A stretch of DNA of 64,000 nucleotides from NCBI GenBank assembly GCA_002483445.1, contig DLHY01000069.1, positions 2,140 through 66,139 on the forward strand. Reading direction: 5' to 3'. The notes beneath the pieces are model-generated. The model did not search any database. It was not told the origin of the DNA and saw only the letters and a list, made by a program, of their open reading frames with translations. The DNA comes from Blastocatellia bacterium UBA7656 (GTDB taxonomy: Bacteria; Acidobacteriota; Blastocatellia; UBA7656). Made by a program: the position numbers and the translations under genes. Of the stretch, positions 25,644-32,532 are shown one piece after another; position 1 is the first letter of the stretch, and each line of letters begins with the position of its first letter.

Positions 25644-26611
25644 TTCTTTGTGCCAGAGAGTGTTTCCCGGAGAAGGGGGACGACTTTTCTGTAATCCTCG
25701 ACTATTCCGAAGCGGCAGCGTTTGAAGATCGGCGCGTCCGGATCGATGTTGATTGCCGCGACAACTTTCGCATCGGAGATTCCTGCAAGGTGTTGACTTG
25801 CGCCTGAAATCGCCACGGCGATATAGAGGCCGGGCGCGACTTTTTTGCCCGTCTGCCCGACCTGCCACGAAGGCGGAACCCATCCGGCGTCACAGGCGGC
25901 GCGCGAGGCTCCCATCTGCGCGCCTATCGCGTCGGCAAGTTGCCGCAATTCCTCGAATGGTTCTGGCCCGCCCAGTCCCCGCCCGCCAGAGACGATTACC
26001 TGCGCGTCTTCGAGCCGCGTTGCGCCAGAGGCTTCGCGTTTGCGCTCGATGATGCAAGCGCGAAAATCGCCCGATAAGTCCAAAGTGAATTTTTCAATCT
26101 GTGCGACGCGCTCTGTTCGCATCTCGGCGGGAGCGAACGCGCGCGCCCGCAGCCATACGACAGCCGGGTATCGCTTGAGTTCGATTATGGCGGCGGCCTT
26201 GCCTCCGTAAACGCTACGGGTGACGCGAAGCGCATCAAGGTGAGACTTCAATTCAGTAACATCGCCCACCGCGCTGCCACCGAGGCGGTGAGCCAGCCGC
26301 GGGGCAAGCTCCTGACTGTAAGTGTCGTTCGCAAGCAGCGCAACGCGCGGCGAGAGTTGTTTGCAGACTGCGACGAGAACGCACAGATACGGCTCTGTGT
26401 CGTATTCGGAAATCTCCGACTGATCGACGGCGATGACGCGATCTGCGATGGCGGCGACTGAAGAGTTCATCGGCTCGTTTTGCGGGCCGATGATCAGCGC
26501 GTGGAGTTTGCAGCTTAGGGTATCGGCGAGTCGTCTTCCTTCGCCGAGGATTCCCTGCGTGGCTCCGTCAAAGCCGGCTGAGGCAAAAAGTATTGCGAGG
26601 ATATCGCTCAT
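25640..26611 (-). CDS. etfA: Electron transfer flavoprotein alpha subunit
   Basis: FAD-carrying subunit (323 aa) of the electron transfer flavoprotein, which takes electrons from acyl-CoA dehydrogenases. The C-terminal FAD domain shows the signature run VSGGRGLGGPEPF, then GASRAACDAGWVP, QVGQTGKKVAPGLYIA, and SGASQHLAGI; the extreme C-terminus continues with AAINIDPDAPIF. The N-terminal domain is typical but the gene is otherwise ordinary. It lies 15 bp after etfB and overlaps the EMO start by 4 bp, so the three products are translated together. Expression is expected to follow the TetR-type operator upstream of etfB. Confidence 0.95.
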   Translation of the reverse strand: MSDILAILFASAGFDGATQGILGEGRRLADTLSCKLHALIIGPQNEPMNSSVAAIADRVIAVDQSEISEYDTEPYLCVLVAVCKQLSPRVALLANDTYSQELAPRLAHRLGGSAVGDVTELKSHLDALRVTRSVYGGKAAAIIELKRYPAVVWLRARAFAPAEMRTERVAQIEKFTLDLSGDFRACIIERKREASGATRLEDAQVIVSGGRGLGGPEPFEELRQLADAIGAQMGASRAACDAGWVPPSWQVGQTGKKVAPGLYIAVAISGASQHLAGISDAKVVAAINIDPDAPIFKRCRFGIVEDYRKVVPLLRETLSGTKK

Positions 26612-26626
26612 AAAAATTTCTATGCG

Positions 26627-27430
26627 CTAAAGCGCGTCGGTCACTTCTTGGATTCGCCGCGCGAGATTTTCGACTCTGGATTCGAGGCTGTCGCCCTCGA
26701 TGAACTCGCACTGAGTTTCTTTGACCGGAATGAGCAGGTCTACGATTTCGTAGTAAGAATTGGCCGCTCGTATCGAGGCAGCATCTGTATCCAGATCATC
26801 AAGCGTCCATTTGGTCAAAGTCTGTCGATAGGACATCATCACATCGCGGGTCTTTGGAACACGCGGGACGTTATGCTCATCGTTGGTTATGGTGACGACT
26901 ACTGGTGGCTTTGCGGCGAAGATTTCCCATCCCGCGTCGGTCTGGCGTTTGAGTCTTAGACCATCAGAGTCGGAATCGATGTGATCGACGAAATTCACGC
27001 AGGGAACGCCCAGTTCTTCGGCAAGCAGAGCGCCGGTTTGCCCCGCTCCCCAGTCGCCTGATTCGCGACCGACGAGGATGAGATCGAAATCGCCGATCTT
27101 GCGAATCGCAGCAGCAAGCGCACGAGCTACCGCGAAAGGGTCGGGGTGAGGATGTCCGTCGTTGATGACCAGAGCAGCCGCGTCCGCTTTCATAGCAAGA
27201 GCCTTGCGGAGCGAGTCCTCGGCGCTTTCCGAGCCAAAGCTGAGAACGGTTATGCGACCGCCTGCGCGTTCTCGAAACTGAAGAGCGGTTTCAAGCGCGT
27301 TCTCGCAGAAGATGTTTGTTACGAGATTGGCGGATCCGCGAGCAGCTTCCCTGCGCTCCGAGTCGATGCGGAAATCGCGCGCAGGAACTTCAGGATCGAG
27401 TATTTGTTTTATGCAGACTACGATGTTCAC
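26627..27430 (-). CDS. etfB: Electron transfer flavoprotein beta subunit
   Basis: AMP-binding subunit (267 aa) of the electron transfer flavoprotein. The N-terminus (MNIVVCIKQILDPE) and the GRESGDWGAGQTGALLAEELGVP motif are characteristic, and the C-terminal VPRVPKTRDVM segment matches the family. The start is GTG at 27430; no good ribosome site precedes it. Instead a 22-codon open frame with an excellent site begins 86 bp upstream and ends 17 bp before the GTG, which suggests translational coupling to a leader peptide. First structural gene of the etfB-etfA-EMO-acyl-CoA dehydrogenase set. Confidence 0.95.
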   Translation of the reverse strand: MNIVVCIKQILDPEVPARDFRIDSERREAARGSANLVTNIFCENALETALQFRERAGGRITVLSFGSESAEDSLRKALAMKADAAALVINDGHPHPDPFAVARALAAAIRKIGDFDLILVGRESGDWGAGQTGALLAEELGVPCVNFVDHIDSDSDGLRLKRQTDAGWEIFAAKPPVVVTITNDEHNVPRVPKTRDVMMSYRQTLTKWTLDDLDTDAASIRAANSYYEIVDLLIPVKETQCEFIEGDSLESRVENLARRIQEVTDAL

Positions 27431-27447
27431 AGGCGTAATTTATAACC

Positions 27448-27516
27448 TCAAGCCCGCCCTTGCACAACCCGTTGATGCCTGACACAGCAGGCAAATCTGA
27501 AATGGGCCATACTCAT
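27448..27516 (-). CDS. Candidate leader peptide upstream of etfB
   Basis: A 22-codon frame, ATG at 27516 and TGA at 27448, with product beginning MSMAHFRFACCVRHQ. Its AAGGAG ribosome site is ideal and lies at the presumed mRNA 5' end just inside the operator, whereas etfB itself has a GTG start with no visible site. It could be a regulatory or coupling peptide; chance cannot be excluded. Confidence 0.4.
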   Translation of the reverse strand: MSMAHFRFACCVRHQRVVQGRA

Positions 27517-27525
27517 ATATTCTCC

Positions 27526-27571
27526 TTACCGAATGGTCGGTAATTCTAAGGACGGGGAGAGCCTGTGTCAA
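27526..27571 (-). promoter_or_regulatory. etfB promoter with TetR-type operator
   Basis: Reading the minus strand: TTGACA (27571-27566), 17-bp spacer, TAGAAT (27548-27543), immediately followed by the palindrome TTACCGAATGGTCGGTAA as read on the plus strand (27526-27543; 7-bp perfect arms). The operator covers the start point, so a repressor bound there would block initiation. The ACCG...CGGT form resembles operators of TetR-family fatty-acid or phenylacetate-type acyl-CoA-responsive repressors. Confidence 0.75.
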
Positions 27572-27644
27572 GATAGCTTCGCTCTCGCTTGTGTTTTTGA
27601 AAAGCGCGGGAGGCGCTCTCTGATGGCAGTTTCGCATAAATGGA

Positions 27645-27905
27645 TCAATCGCTGGGCAGCGATTCAAGCCCGTTGGATTTGAGCTTTTTGGCGCAGCTTT
27701 CGCAGACGAGAGCCTCGCGGGCGCATTCCCAGCCCACGCCGCCGGGGTCATCCGTGCGGACGAACCTTCGGCGATCCCCTATCCACTTCCAGCAGGCATT
27801 CACCTTCTGGTGATGCGGGTAGGTAGCTCGTCTTGTCTGAAGTATGACTTTTTGCGCCGGGGTTCGCGGCGCGGAGACGGTTCCGCAGAGTTCGCATTTG
27901 TACAT
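27645..27905 (-). CDS. Small zinc-ribbon-like protein
   Basis: Hypothetical protein of 86 aa with two Cys pairs: CELC at residues 4-7 and CESC near residue 75, a spacing that suggests one bound zinc ion. The middle is basic (QTRRATYPHHQKVN) and the Gly-rich DDPGGVGWECAREALVC block is reminiscent of small uncharacterised proteins found in Acidobacteriota and Planctomycetes. ATG 27905 (MYKCELCG) is preferred over 27926 because the zinc motif starts there, as in relatives. It is transcribed alone, between the etf promoter and the restriction-modification genes. Function unknown. Confidence 0.65.
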   Translation of the reverse strand: MYKCELCGTVSAPRTPAQKVILQTRRATYPHHQKVNACWKWIGDRRRFVRTDDPGGVGWECAREALVCESCAKKLKSNGLESLPSD

Positions 27906-28006
27906 TGAGTCAGCCGATACTGGCACAGTGACGCGGGGGGCTGATGTCCGACGACGCCAGAGAGAGGTTCAGCATCTTCATAACCTTAACGTTTCACCGT
28001 ACTCCA

Positions 28007-28055
28007 TTCAAAGATTTTAGACGTTACTGATAGTATGTAGACTTAAAAGTATCAC
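28007..28055 (+). promoter_or_regulatory. Promoter and C-box of the R-M controller gene
   Basis: A candidate -35 TTCAAA (28007-28012) and -10 TAGTAT (28031-28036) are separated by 18 bp. The word ACTGATAGTATG (28026-28037) overlaps the -10, and a second partial palindrome ACTTAAAAGT follows at 28041-28050. The first word recurs as ACTTATAGTATG in the methyltransferase promoter. Controller proteins of type II systems bind such paired ACT/AGT boxes. Confidence 0.6.
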
Positions 28056-28073
28056 GACCGCTAAGTTTCCTCT

Positions 28074-28295
28074 ATGCCAACAAAAACTACGCTTGAAAGA
28101 TTTGGGGAGCGAGTGCGGACGCTTAGATTGGAAGCTGGGATATCGCAGGAAAAGCTTGCTGAATTATCAGATCTGCATCGCACATATATAAGCGGAGTGG
28201 AAAGAGGCGAAAGAAACCCTTCCCTAACTTCCATATCTCGAATAGCCAAAGCTCTGAAAGTTTCGCTCAGTAAAGTAATGGATGGAGTTGACTGA
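28074..28295 (+). CDS. R-M controller (C) protein, XRE-type regulator
   Basis: DNA-binding protein of 73 aa, essentially a single XRE helix-turn-helix domain (RTLRLEAGISQEKLAELSDLHRTYISGVERGERNPS), the size and form of controller proteins of type II restriction-modification systems, which time expression of nuclease after methylase. Its stop codon TGA overlaps the start of the endonuclease gene (TGATG), so the two are translationally coupled. C-box-like words lie upstream and in the methyltransferase promoter. The gene is in A+T-rich DNA unlike its surroundings. Confidence 0.85.
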   Translation: MPTKTTLERFGERVRTLRLEAGISQEKLAELSDLHRTYISGVERGERNPSLTSISRIAKALKVSLSKVMDGVD

Positions 28296-29044
28296 TGGCG
28301 TCGCCTTACAGCGGGCTTCCTGTCGAGCAGTGGGAAGCGAAAACGAAAGAGATCATAGAGCAATACCCTCTTGACCTCGAAACTATCCGAGAGATCGCTC
28401 TTGCTAGTTGGAGCAGTCTGTGGTTAACGAAGCTAGGCGAAGGCAAGACAGCCATGCCCATAGCCGAACTGGATTTGCCAGCTATGGTTGTTGGCTATTT
28501 CTTTGAGAAACTTTTTGCCAGAGAGCTACAACTACGCTTTCCGGATCACTGGCGGGGAGGGCGCAGCAAGGATGAGAAAGACCTTGTTTTCTTGCCCAAT
28601 TCTCTCTTTTCTACTGAGATGAAAACTTCTGGGCAGTTAGGTACGAAGGTTTATGGGAATCGCAGTTACGGGCAGAAATCTGAAAATGAATCCTTTGTAA
28701 CGAAGGCAGAAAAATCTGGTTATTACATCACTGCAAATTTCCATGGAAAGACTTTAATGTTGTTGCGCTTGGGATGGATAGATGCATCAGATTGGAGACC
28801 ACAAGCTTCTTCCACAGGTCAGGCTGCATCTTTACCCAATGAAGTTTACCAATACAAGCTCGTCAAGATACTTGGTGATTACCGTCTGTGTGCCCCTGTC
28901 GGAATTTTGGAAGGAGTGGGTCCAAAAACCATAGACGTATTCGCAAAAGAGAATGTCACAACGATACAAGAACTGCTTGATTATGATGGAGGAAATGTAG
29001 TGGTGCAAAAATTCCGTGAAAAGCTTGAATCGCTAGAATATTGA
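28295..29044 (+). CDS. Type II restriction endonuclease, ScaI-like
   Basis: Restriction enzyme of 249 aa resembling the ScaI family. Hallmarks are an N-terminal YSGLPVEQWEAKTKEII start, VVGYFFEKLFARELQLRFPDHWRGG, a likely nuclease core of Asp in EKDLVFLPN and Glu/Lys in STEMKTSGQLG, then YGNRSYGQKSE, KSGYYITANF and GWIDASDW. After the nuclease domain a C-terminal helix-hairpin-helix segment (GVGPKTIDVFAKENVTTIQELL) is added, which could aid DNA binding. If specificity is that of ScaI the target would be AGTACT, to be treated as a hypothesis. Starts within the controller stop codon and converges on the methyltransferase gene with a 5-bp gap. Confidence 0.7.
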   Translation: MASPYSGLPVEQWEAKTKEIIEQYPLDLETIREIALASWSSLWLTKLGEGKTAMPIAELDLPAMVVGYFFEKLFARELQLRFPDHWRGGRSKDEKDLVFLPNSLFSTEMKTSGQLGTKVYGNRSYGQKSENESFVTKAEKSGYYITANFHGKTLMLLRLGWIDASDWRPQASSTGQAASLPNEVYQYKLVKILGDYRLCAPVGILEGVGPKTIDVFAKENVTTIQELLDYDGGNVVVQKFREKLESLEY

Positions 29045-29049
29045 ACGTC

Positions 29050-29952
29050 CTAATCACCAGAAGCAATCTCAAGATATTTAGCCTCTCCTGAAAGTTCATG
29101 CCCTGAAAACAAAATTCCTTGGGATTCTCTTATTTGTTTGAACTCCAAGAAATCCTTTATCCGCTTTGCTGCTATTTCACAATATTCCGATTTAAGCTCG
29201 AACCCTATCACTTTGCGTTTTAGGGCTAATGCTACTAAGGCAGTGGTCCCCGATCCTAAGAATGGATCAAAAATAATATCTCCCTCGTTGGATGAGACCT
29301 TGATAATTCGCTCGATTACGGATACTGGAAACTGCGCGGGATGTGGTGTTCTTTCTTTAGAGGCTCTATTTTTCCCTGACGTTACCTTTGGGATTTGCCA
29401 AACGTCAGTAGGGTTCTTCCCCAAAGGATTAACCTTTATCTTCCCATTCTTTTTCTGATTGGGATATTTAACCTCTGGATCACGCACATCATCCAGATTG
29501 AACCTATACTCATGCTCATCCTTGACGTACCAGAGAAATTTCTCATTTCTTGGTGAGAAAAATCTTTTTCCCGCAACACCAGCACCATAATTCCAAACGA
29601 TCTCTTGGATCAAATAAAAAGGAATTCTGTCCCAAAGCAAATATGGAATTGGAATAGCCTTTGCGCGATCAGGAACATTGAGATACCCCAAGTTCAGCCA
29701 AAAGGCTCCTTTTCTTTTTGTGAGACGGTATATCTCAGTTATCCATTGCCCGCACCATTCTAAATACTCTTGAAGCAGAATGGGCTTCTCGTACTCTTTG
29801 CCTATATTGTAAGGCGGGCTAGTTACTGTTAGATCAAGAAGACTGTTTGACATTCTTTTCATCGCAGGGAAGCAATCTGTGTTGTAAATAAGACATCCTT
29901 CAGTGCTGTAATATGGCTCTGTCATTATATCCTTAACCTGATTTAACAGCAT
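29050..29952 (-). CDS. Site-specific DNA methyltransferase, probably N4-cytosine (beta class)
   Basis: Modification enzyme of 300 aa belonging with the adjacent endonuclease. Catalytic motif IV TSPPYNIG lies near residue 45 and the AdoMet-binding motif I FDPFLGSGTT near 230; this order is the beta class, and the SPPY form is typical of N4-cytosine methylation, the modification used with ScaI-type enzymes. The middle target-recognition region contains GKKRFFSPRNE-like and KNGKIKVNPLGKNPTDVW segments. ATG 29952 has its own strong promoter. Convergent arrangement with the endonuclease is common for controller-regulated systems. The A+T-rich composition points to recent transfer of the whole unit. 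Confidence 0.88.
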   Translation of the reverse strand: MLLNQVKDIMTEPYYSTEGCLIYNTDCFPAMKRMSNSLLDLTVTSPPYNIGKEYEKPILLQEYLEWCGQWITEIYRLTKRKGAFWLNLGYLNVPDRAKAIPIPYLLWDRIPFYLIQEIVWNYGAGVAGKRFFSPRNEKFLWYVKDEHEYRFNLDDVRDPEVKYPNQKKNGKIKVNPLGKNPTDVWQIPKVTSGKNRASKERTPHPAQFPVSVIERIIKVSSNEGDIIFDPFLGSGTTALVALALKRKVIGFELKSEYCEIAAKRIKDFLEFKQIRESQGILFSGHELSGEAKYLEIASGD

Positions 29953-29980
29953 ATTCGATTAACCTGACTAAAAAACCTGT

Positions 29981-30013
29981 GACTTATAGTATGCAACGCA
30001 CAAAATTTGTCAA
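29981..30013 (-). promoter_or_regulatory. Methyltransferase promoter with overlapping C-box
   Basis: On the minus strand TTGACA (30013-30008) and TACTAT (29991-29986) are 16 bp apart. The plus-strand word GACTTATAGTATGC (29981-29994), nearly the same as the box before the controller gene, covers the -10 box, so the controller protein should repress methylase transcription once it accumulates. Confidence 0.7.
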
Positions 30014-30070
30014 GGCTTCCTGTGCTATAGAATGGTTGTCTAACAACATATCGGCCAGAAACGCGATTGC

Positions 30071-31366
30071 TCATTCGGCTTGCGCGTGGTGGCGTAGTGA
30101 TGGGTGTTTGCAGCGGACGACGCCGCCTTCAATCCCGTTTGGGTAGATGAATCCGGTTCCATTGCAGTCCGGGCAGCTTTCCACTTCGAGTTTCGGCGCG
30201 TCTTTGGTCTTGAGCCATTCCTCTACGAGGGCATCGGCTTCGCCCGTCCGATAGATGGTTGTTCCATAGCCTCCGGGATTGGTAATTCCCTGCCCTGTGT
30301 TTTTGAGGTGATCGGCATAAGCCAGACATTCTTCGAGCGAAAAGGCGGATTTCCCATTGGCCGGCTCTCCATTCGCTGCGTTGAGGGTCAGAGCAGAAAT
30401 ATTCTTTTTCTTAGCGGGGCTAGGCTCTTTCGTTTTTGGCGAAAACTTTCGCTTCAGGTGTTCAGCAAAGAAGGCTGGCAGTGATGAGATACCTTCGGCT
30501 AGAGATGCGGCCTTTCTTAGCTCATCCATCAACACACACGCACAATCTTTCCACCTTTCTTGCTCCTGCGGCGAGTCGGACAACTCGCCTCCCATCAGTT
30601 CGCGGGCTGTCTCGGCTATGTGCTGCGTGAAGGTTTGCAGTGTGTGTGTGTCATCATCACTCATGTTTTTACATGTATTTAAATATACTCCGGTAATTTT
30701 TGACTCCAGTACCGCAGTATTTTTTACCGCAGTACCCCGGTACTCCGGTACTGCGGTACCGGAGTAATCGAGTATCTGATATTCATCTCCCTGGGGGTTA
30801 TTGTGCTGAGCACGGCGGGCTATCAGGCCTTTGAGAACAAGCCCTGTGATAGCTGCACGAATGGTCTTGTCCGAGCGGTATCCGGTTCTTTCCATAAGAG
30901 TCGAAACTGTCACCTGACACCAGTCGCGATTGAAGCCGATTGTGAGCCTCAGCATATGATCGAATACCTTGCTTTCAGCAGGGGTCAGATTGCGATCAAG
31001 CGAATCAGCGGCATTATTCGGCTTTCGATAAAACCGCGTAGTCGGCCCGAAATCGGAAGAAGTCGATGACTGCGGTACTGCGGTACTGCGGTACTGCGGT
31101 ACCGCAGTTGTCGACGCAATCAAATTGTGAGTAACTTCCTCCTCATCGTTTTTTTCCTTATCAACAACAACATTTACGTTCTCTTTTGGTTTCTGTTTGG
31201 ACTGCGGTACTGCGGTACTGCGGTACTGCGGTACCGAAGTCTGAGGCAGAATTGCAATGCCGTCGTCATACTCCTTGAGGAGGTCGTCGAGCGGCGGGCG
31301 CTTGCGCGGAGGAGCGAGCGCCTTATCGAGAGTTGCGCTTAGAAGCTGCTTCTCTTTCTTGTTCAT
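30071..31366 (-). CDS. Replication-initiation-like winged-helix protein with repeat-encoded peptides
   Basis: A 431-aa cytoplasmic protein. Residues about 120-200 form a winged-helix-type domain (LDRNLTPAESKVFDHML...VSTLMERTGYRSDKTIRAAITGLVLKGLI) like those in plasmid replication initiators and phage replication proteins. A C-terminal CPDCNGTGF motif suggests a zinc knuckle. Three stretches, residues 45-55, 87-99 and 202-220, share the peptide TAVP(Q/E)YR(S/G)TAV and are encoded by GGTACTGC-word repeats. The start overlaps the end of parA by 44 bp in another frame. As third gene of an HTH-ParA operon it resembles the rep gene of an integrated plasmid; this role is inferred. Confidence 0.6.
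   Translation of the reverse strand: MNKKEKQLLSATLDKALAPPRKRPPLDDLLKEYDDGIAILPQTSVPQYRSTAVPQSKQKPKENVNVVVDKEKNDEEEVTHNLIASTTAVPQYRSTAVPQSSTSSDFGPTTRFYRKPNNAADSLDRNLTPAESKVFDHMLRLTIGFNRDWCQVTVSTLMERTGYRSDKTIRAAITGLVLKGLIARRAQHNNPQGDEYQILDYSGTAVPEYRGTAVKNTAVLESKITGVYLNTCKNMSDDDTHTLQTFTQHIAETARELMGGELSDSPQEQERWKDCACVLMDELRKAASLAEGISSLPAFFAEHLKRKFSPKTKEPSPAKKKNISALTLNAANGEPANGKSAFSLEECLAYADHLKNTGQGITNPGGYGTTIYRTGEADALVEEWLKTKDAPKLEVESCPDCNGTGFIYPNGIEGGVVRCKHPSLRHHAQAE
30700..31240. repeat. GGTACTGC word clusters inside the replication-like gene
   Basis: Three clusters, at about 30704-30766, 31070-31107 and 31199-31237, contain three or four tandem GGTACTGC octamers. The first also has the inverted GCAGTACC form, giving a short palindrome. 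All three preserve the reading frame and encode the same TAVPQYRSTAV-type peptide. They could be gene-internal iterons or in-frame insertions of the genome's word palindromes. Confidence 0.8.
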
Positions 31367-32135
31367 AGCCGAGTACCTCGAAGATTTCAGCCACCAGCTT
31401 TCGGAAGGCGAAAGCCGCCGCCGATTCAGGCGCGGTTTCCATTATGGTCTGCAATGTTGCTGTCGCCTGACCCACCTGAACCGTGCGAGGGATCGTCGTC
31501 CGAAAAACGAAGTCTTCCGTGAATTTTTCCAGCACCTTTTCGCGGATTCCCTTATCGAGGTTCTGCCGCGATGTGTACATGGTCGAAAGCGCCATCAACT
31601 GCATATCGGGAGCGTGCGCGCGCCTGACTTTCGATATGGTTCTGAGCAACTGACCGAGTCCGAGAAGCGCGAACATGCTCGACTCGATTGGAACTATCGT
31701 CAGGTCAGACATCGCAAGCGCGCTCAGAGTCGGCGTGCGCAGGGAGGGCGGCGTGTCAATGACGCAAAAATCATAAGCCGGATGCGCAGCCGCAAGCTTC
31801 TGCTTGAGAAGCAGTTCGCGCGAGACGGATTGCCCTTCTAGCAACGCCTCCGCATCGGAATCGAGACAGGCCGGAATCAAATCGAGACGCGGCCTGACTT
31901 TGATCAGGTAATCCGAAAAATCCCTCTTCTCGTCCAGCATAAGACGGTAAGAGGTCAGGCGAGTTTCTTCCAGTTCCTGAAGGTCTGCGCCCAGAGACGC
32001 GCTCAGGTTTCCCTGCTGGTCCAAGTCTATGGCCAGGACGCGCGATCCGGCGCTTGCCATCGTCACCGCCAGACTCATCGATGTGGTTGTCTTCGCACAA
32101 CCGCCTTTGTGGTTTGCAAGCACTATTATTTTCAT
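31323..32135 (-). CDS. parA: ParA-family partition ATPase
   Basis: ParA/Soj-type ATPase of 270 aa for DNA segregation. The deviant Walker A motif KGGCAKTTTS is at residues 10-19 (MKIIVLANHKGG...), the A' region is IDLDQQGNLSASLG, and Walker B is CVIDTPPSL near 130. The domain is complete and short, lacking the N-terminal DNA-binding extension of large plasmid ParA proteins, so a separate partner must recognise the centromere. No ParB gene is adjacent. The upstream HTH protein, whose stop overlaps this start as ATGA, and the phased repeats before the operon are candidates for partner and site. Confidence 0.88.
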   Translation of the reverse strand: MKIIVLANHKGGCAKTTTSMSLAVTMASAGSRVLAIDLDQQGNLSASLGADLQELEETRLTSYRLMLDEKRDFSDYLIKVRPRLDLIPACLDSDAEALLEGQSVSRELLLKQKLAAAHPAYDFCVIDTPPSLRTPTLSALAMSDLTIVPIESSMFALLGLGQLLRTISKVRRAHAPDMQLMALSTMYTSRQNLDKGIREKVLEKFTEDFVFRTTIPRTVQVGQATATLQTIMETAPESAAAFAFRKLVAEIFEVLGYEQEREAASKRNSR

Positions 32136-32332
32136 GCCACCTTACTCGCTCTCTGAGGAATCAGAGCAAGGACTTCGGCCTTGCTGAGGAGCTTCACACG
32201 CTTGTCAAGGGGGTTGACGAAATAACGAATCGAACCATCTCTGATGAGATAAGCCATCTTTGCCTGACTCACTCCGAGCAGCCTTCGCCCCTCGGAAACT
32301 GTGATCAGATCATTAGGTGTTTCCTGTTTCAT
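32132..32332 (-). CDS. Small HTH (excisionase/MerR-like) DNA-binding protein
   Basis: DNA-binding protein of 66 aa with a winged helix-turn-helix of the excisionase/MerR type (LITVSEGRRLLGVSQAKMAYLIRDGSIRYFVNPLDKRVKLLSKAEVLALI). Proteins of this kind read one tRNA-sized operator and bind in tandem on repeated sites. It is the first gene of the HTH-ParA-replication-type operon; its ATG has a good GGAGG site at 32341-32345 and its TGA overlaps the parA ATG. It may autoregulate through the phased repeats at 32369-32436 or serve as the centromere-binding partner of ParA (inference). Confidence 0.75.
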   Translation of the reverse strand: MKQETPNDLITVSEGRRLLGVSQAKMAYLIRDGSIRYFVNPLDKRVKLLSKAEVLALIPQRASKVA

Positions 32333-32354
32333 GGTTGTAAACCTCCAGCCGCGC

Positions 32355-32383
32355 TACTTTATAAAACGATTCAGATGATGTCA
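32355..32383 (-). promoter_or_regulatory. Promoter of the HTH-ParA-replication operon
   Basis: On the minus strand TTGACA (32383-32378) and TAAAGT (32360-32355) are 17 bp apart, followed by a GGAGG ribosome site and the HTH start at 32332. The -35 box coincides with the second unit of the phased repeat array, and the first unit lies in the spacer. Confidence 0.65.
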
Positions 32384-32439
32384 AGATAGCTTCAGATAGA
32401 TTCAAATGACTTCAGACATCTTCAAATGCCTTCAGCCTA
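32369..32439. repeat. Helically phased array of seven TTCAnAT decamer repeats
   Basis: The core TTCA (once GTCA) followed by A/G and AT occurs at 32369, 32379, 32390, 32400, 32410, 32420 and 32430, a spacing of 10 or 11 bp each time, so all copies face one side of the helix. Units vary slightly (TTCAGATGAT, CTTCAGATAG, ATTCAAATGA, CTTCAGACAT). Such arrays typically bind a small protein cooperatively, as in plasmid centromeres and partition-operon operators. Confidence 0.85.
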
Positions 32440-32532
32440 CACAAACGCTGATACTGATAAGGGGAAGGGAAGTTTTCAGGTAGTAGTTGTGAAAAGGGAG
32501 ACGGCCTTACAGCTAATAGCGAATCAGGGTTA

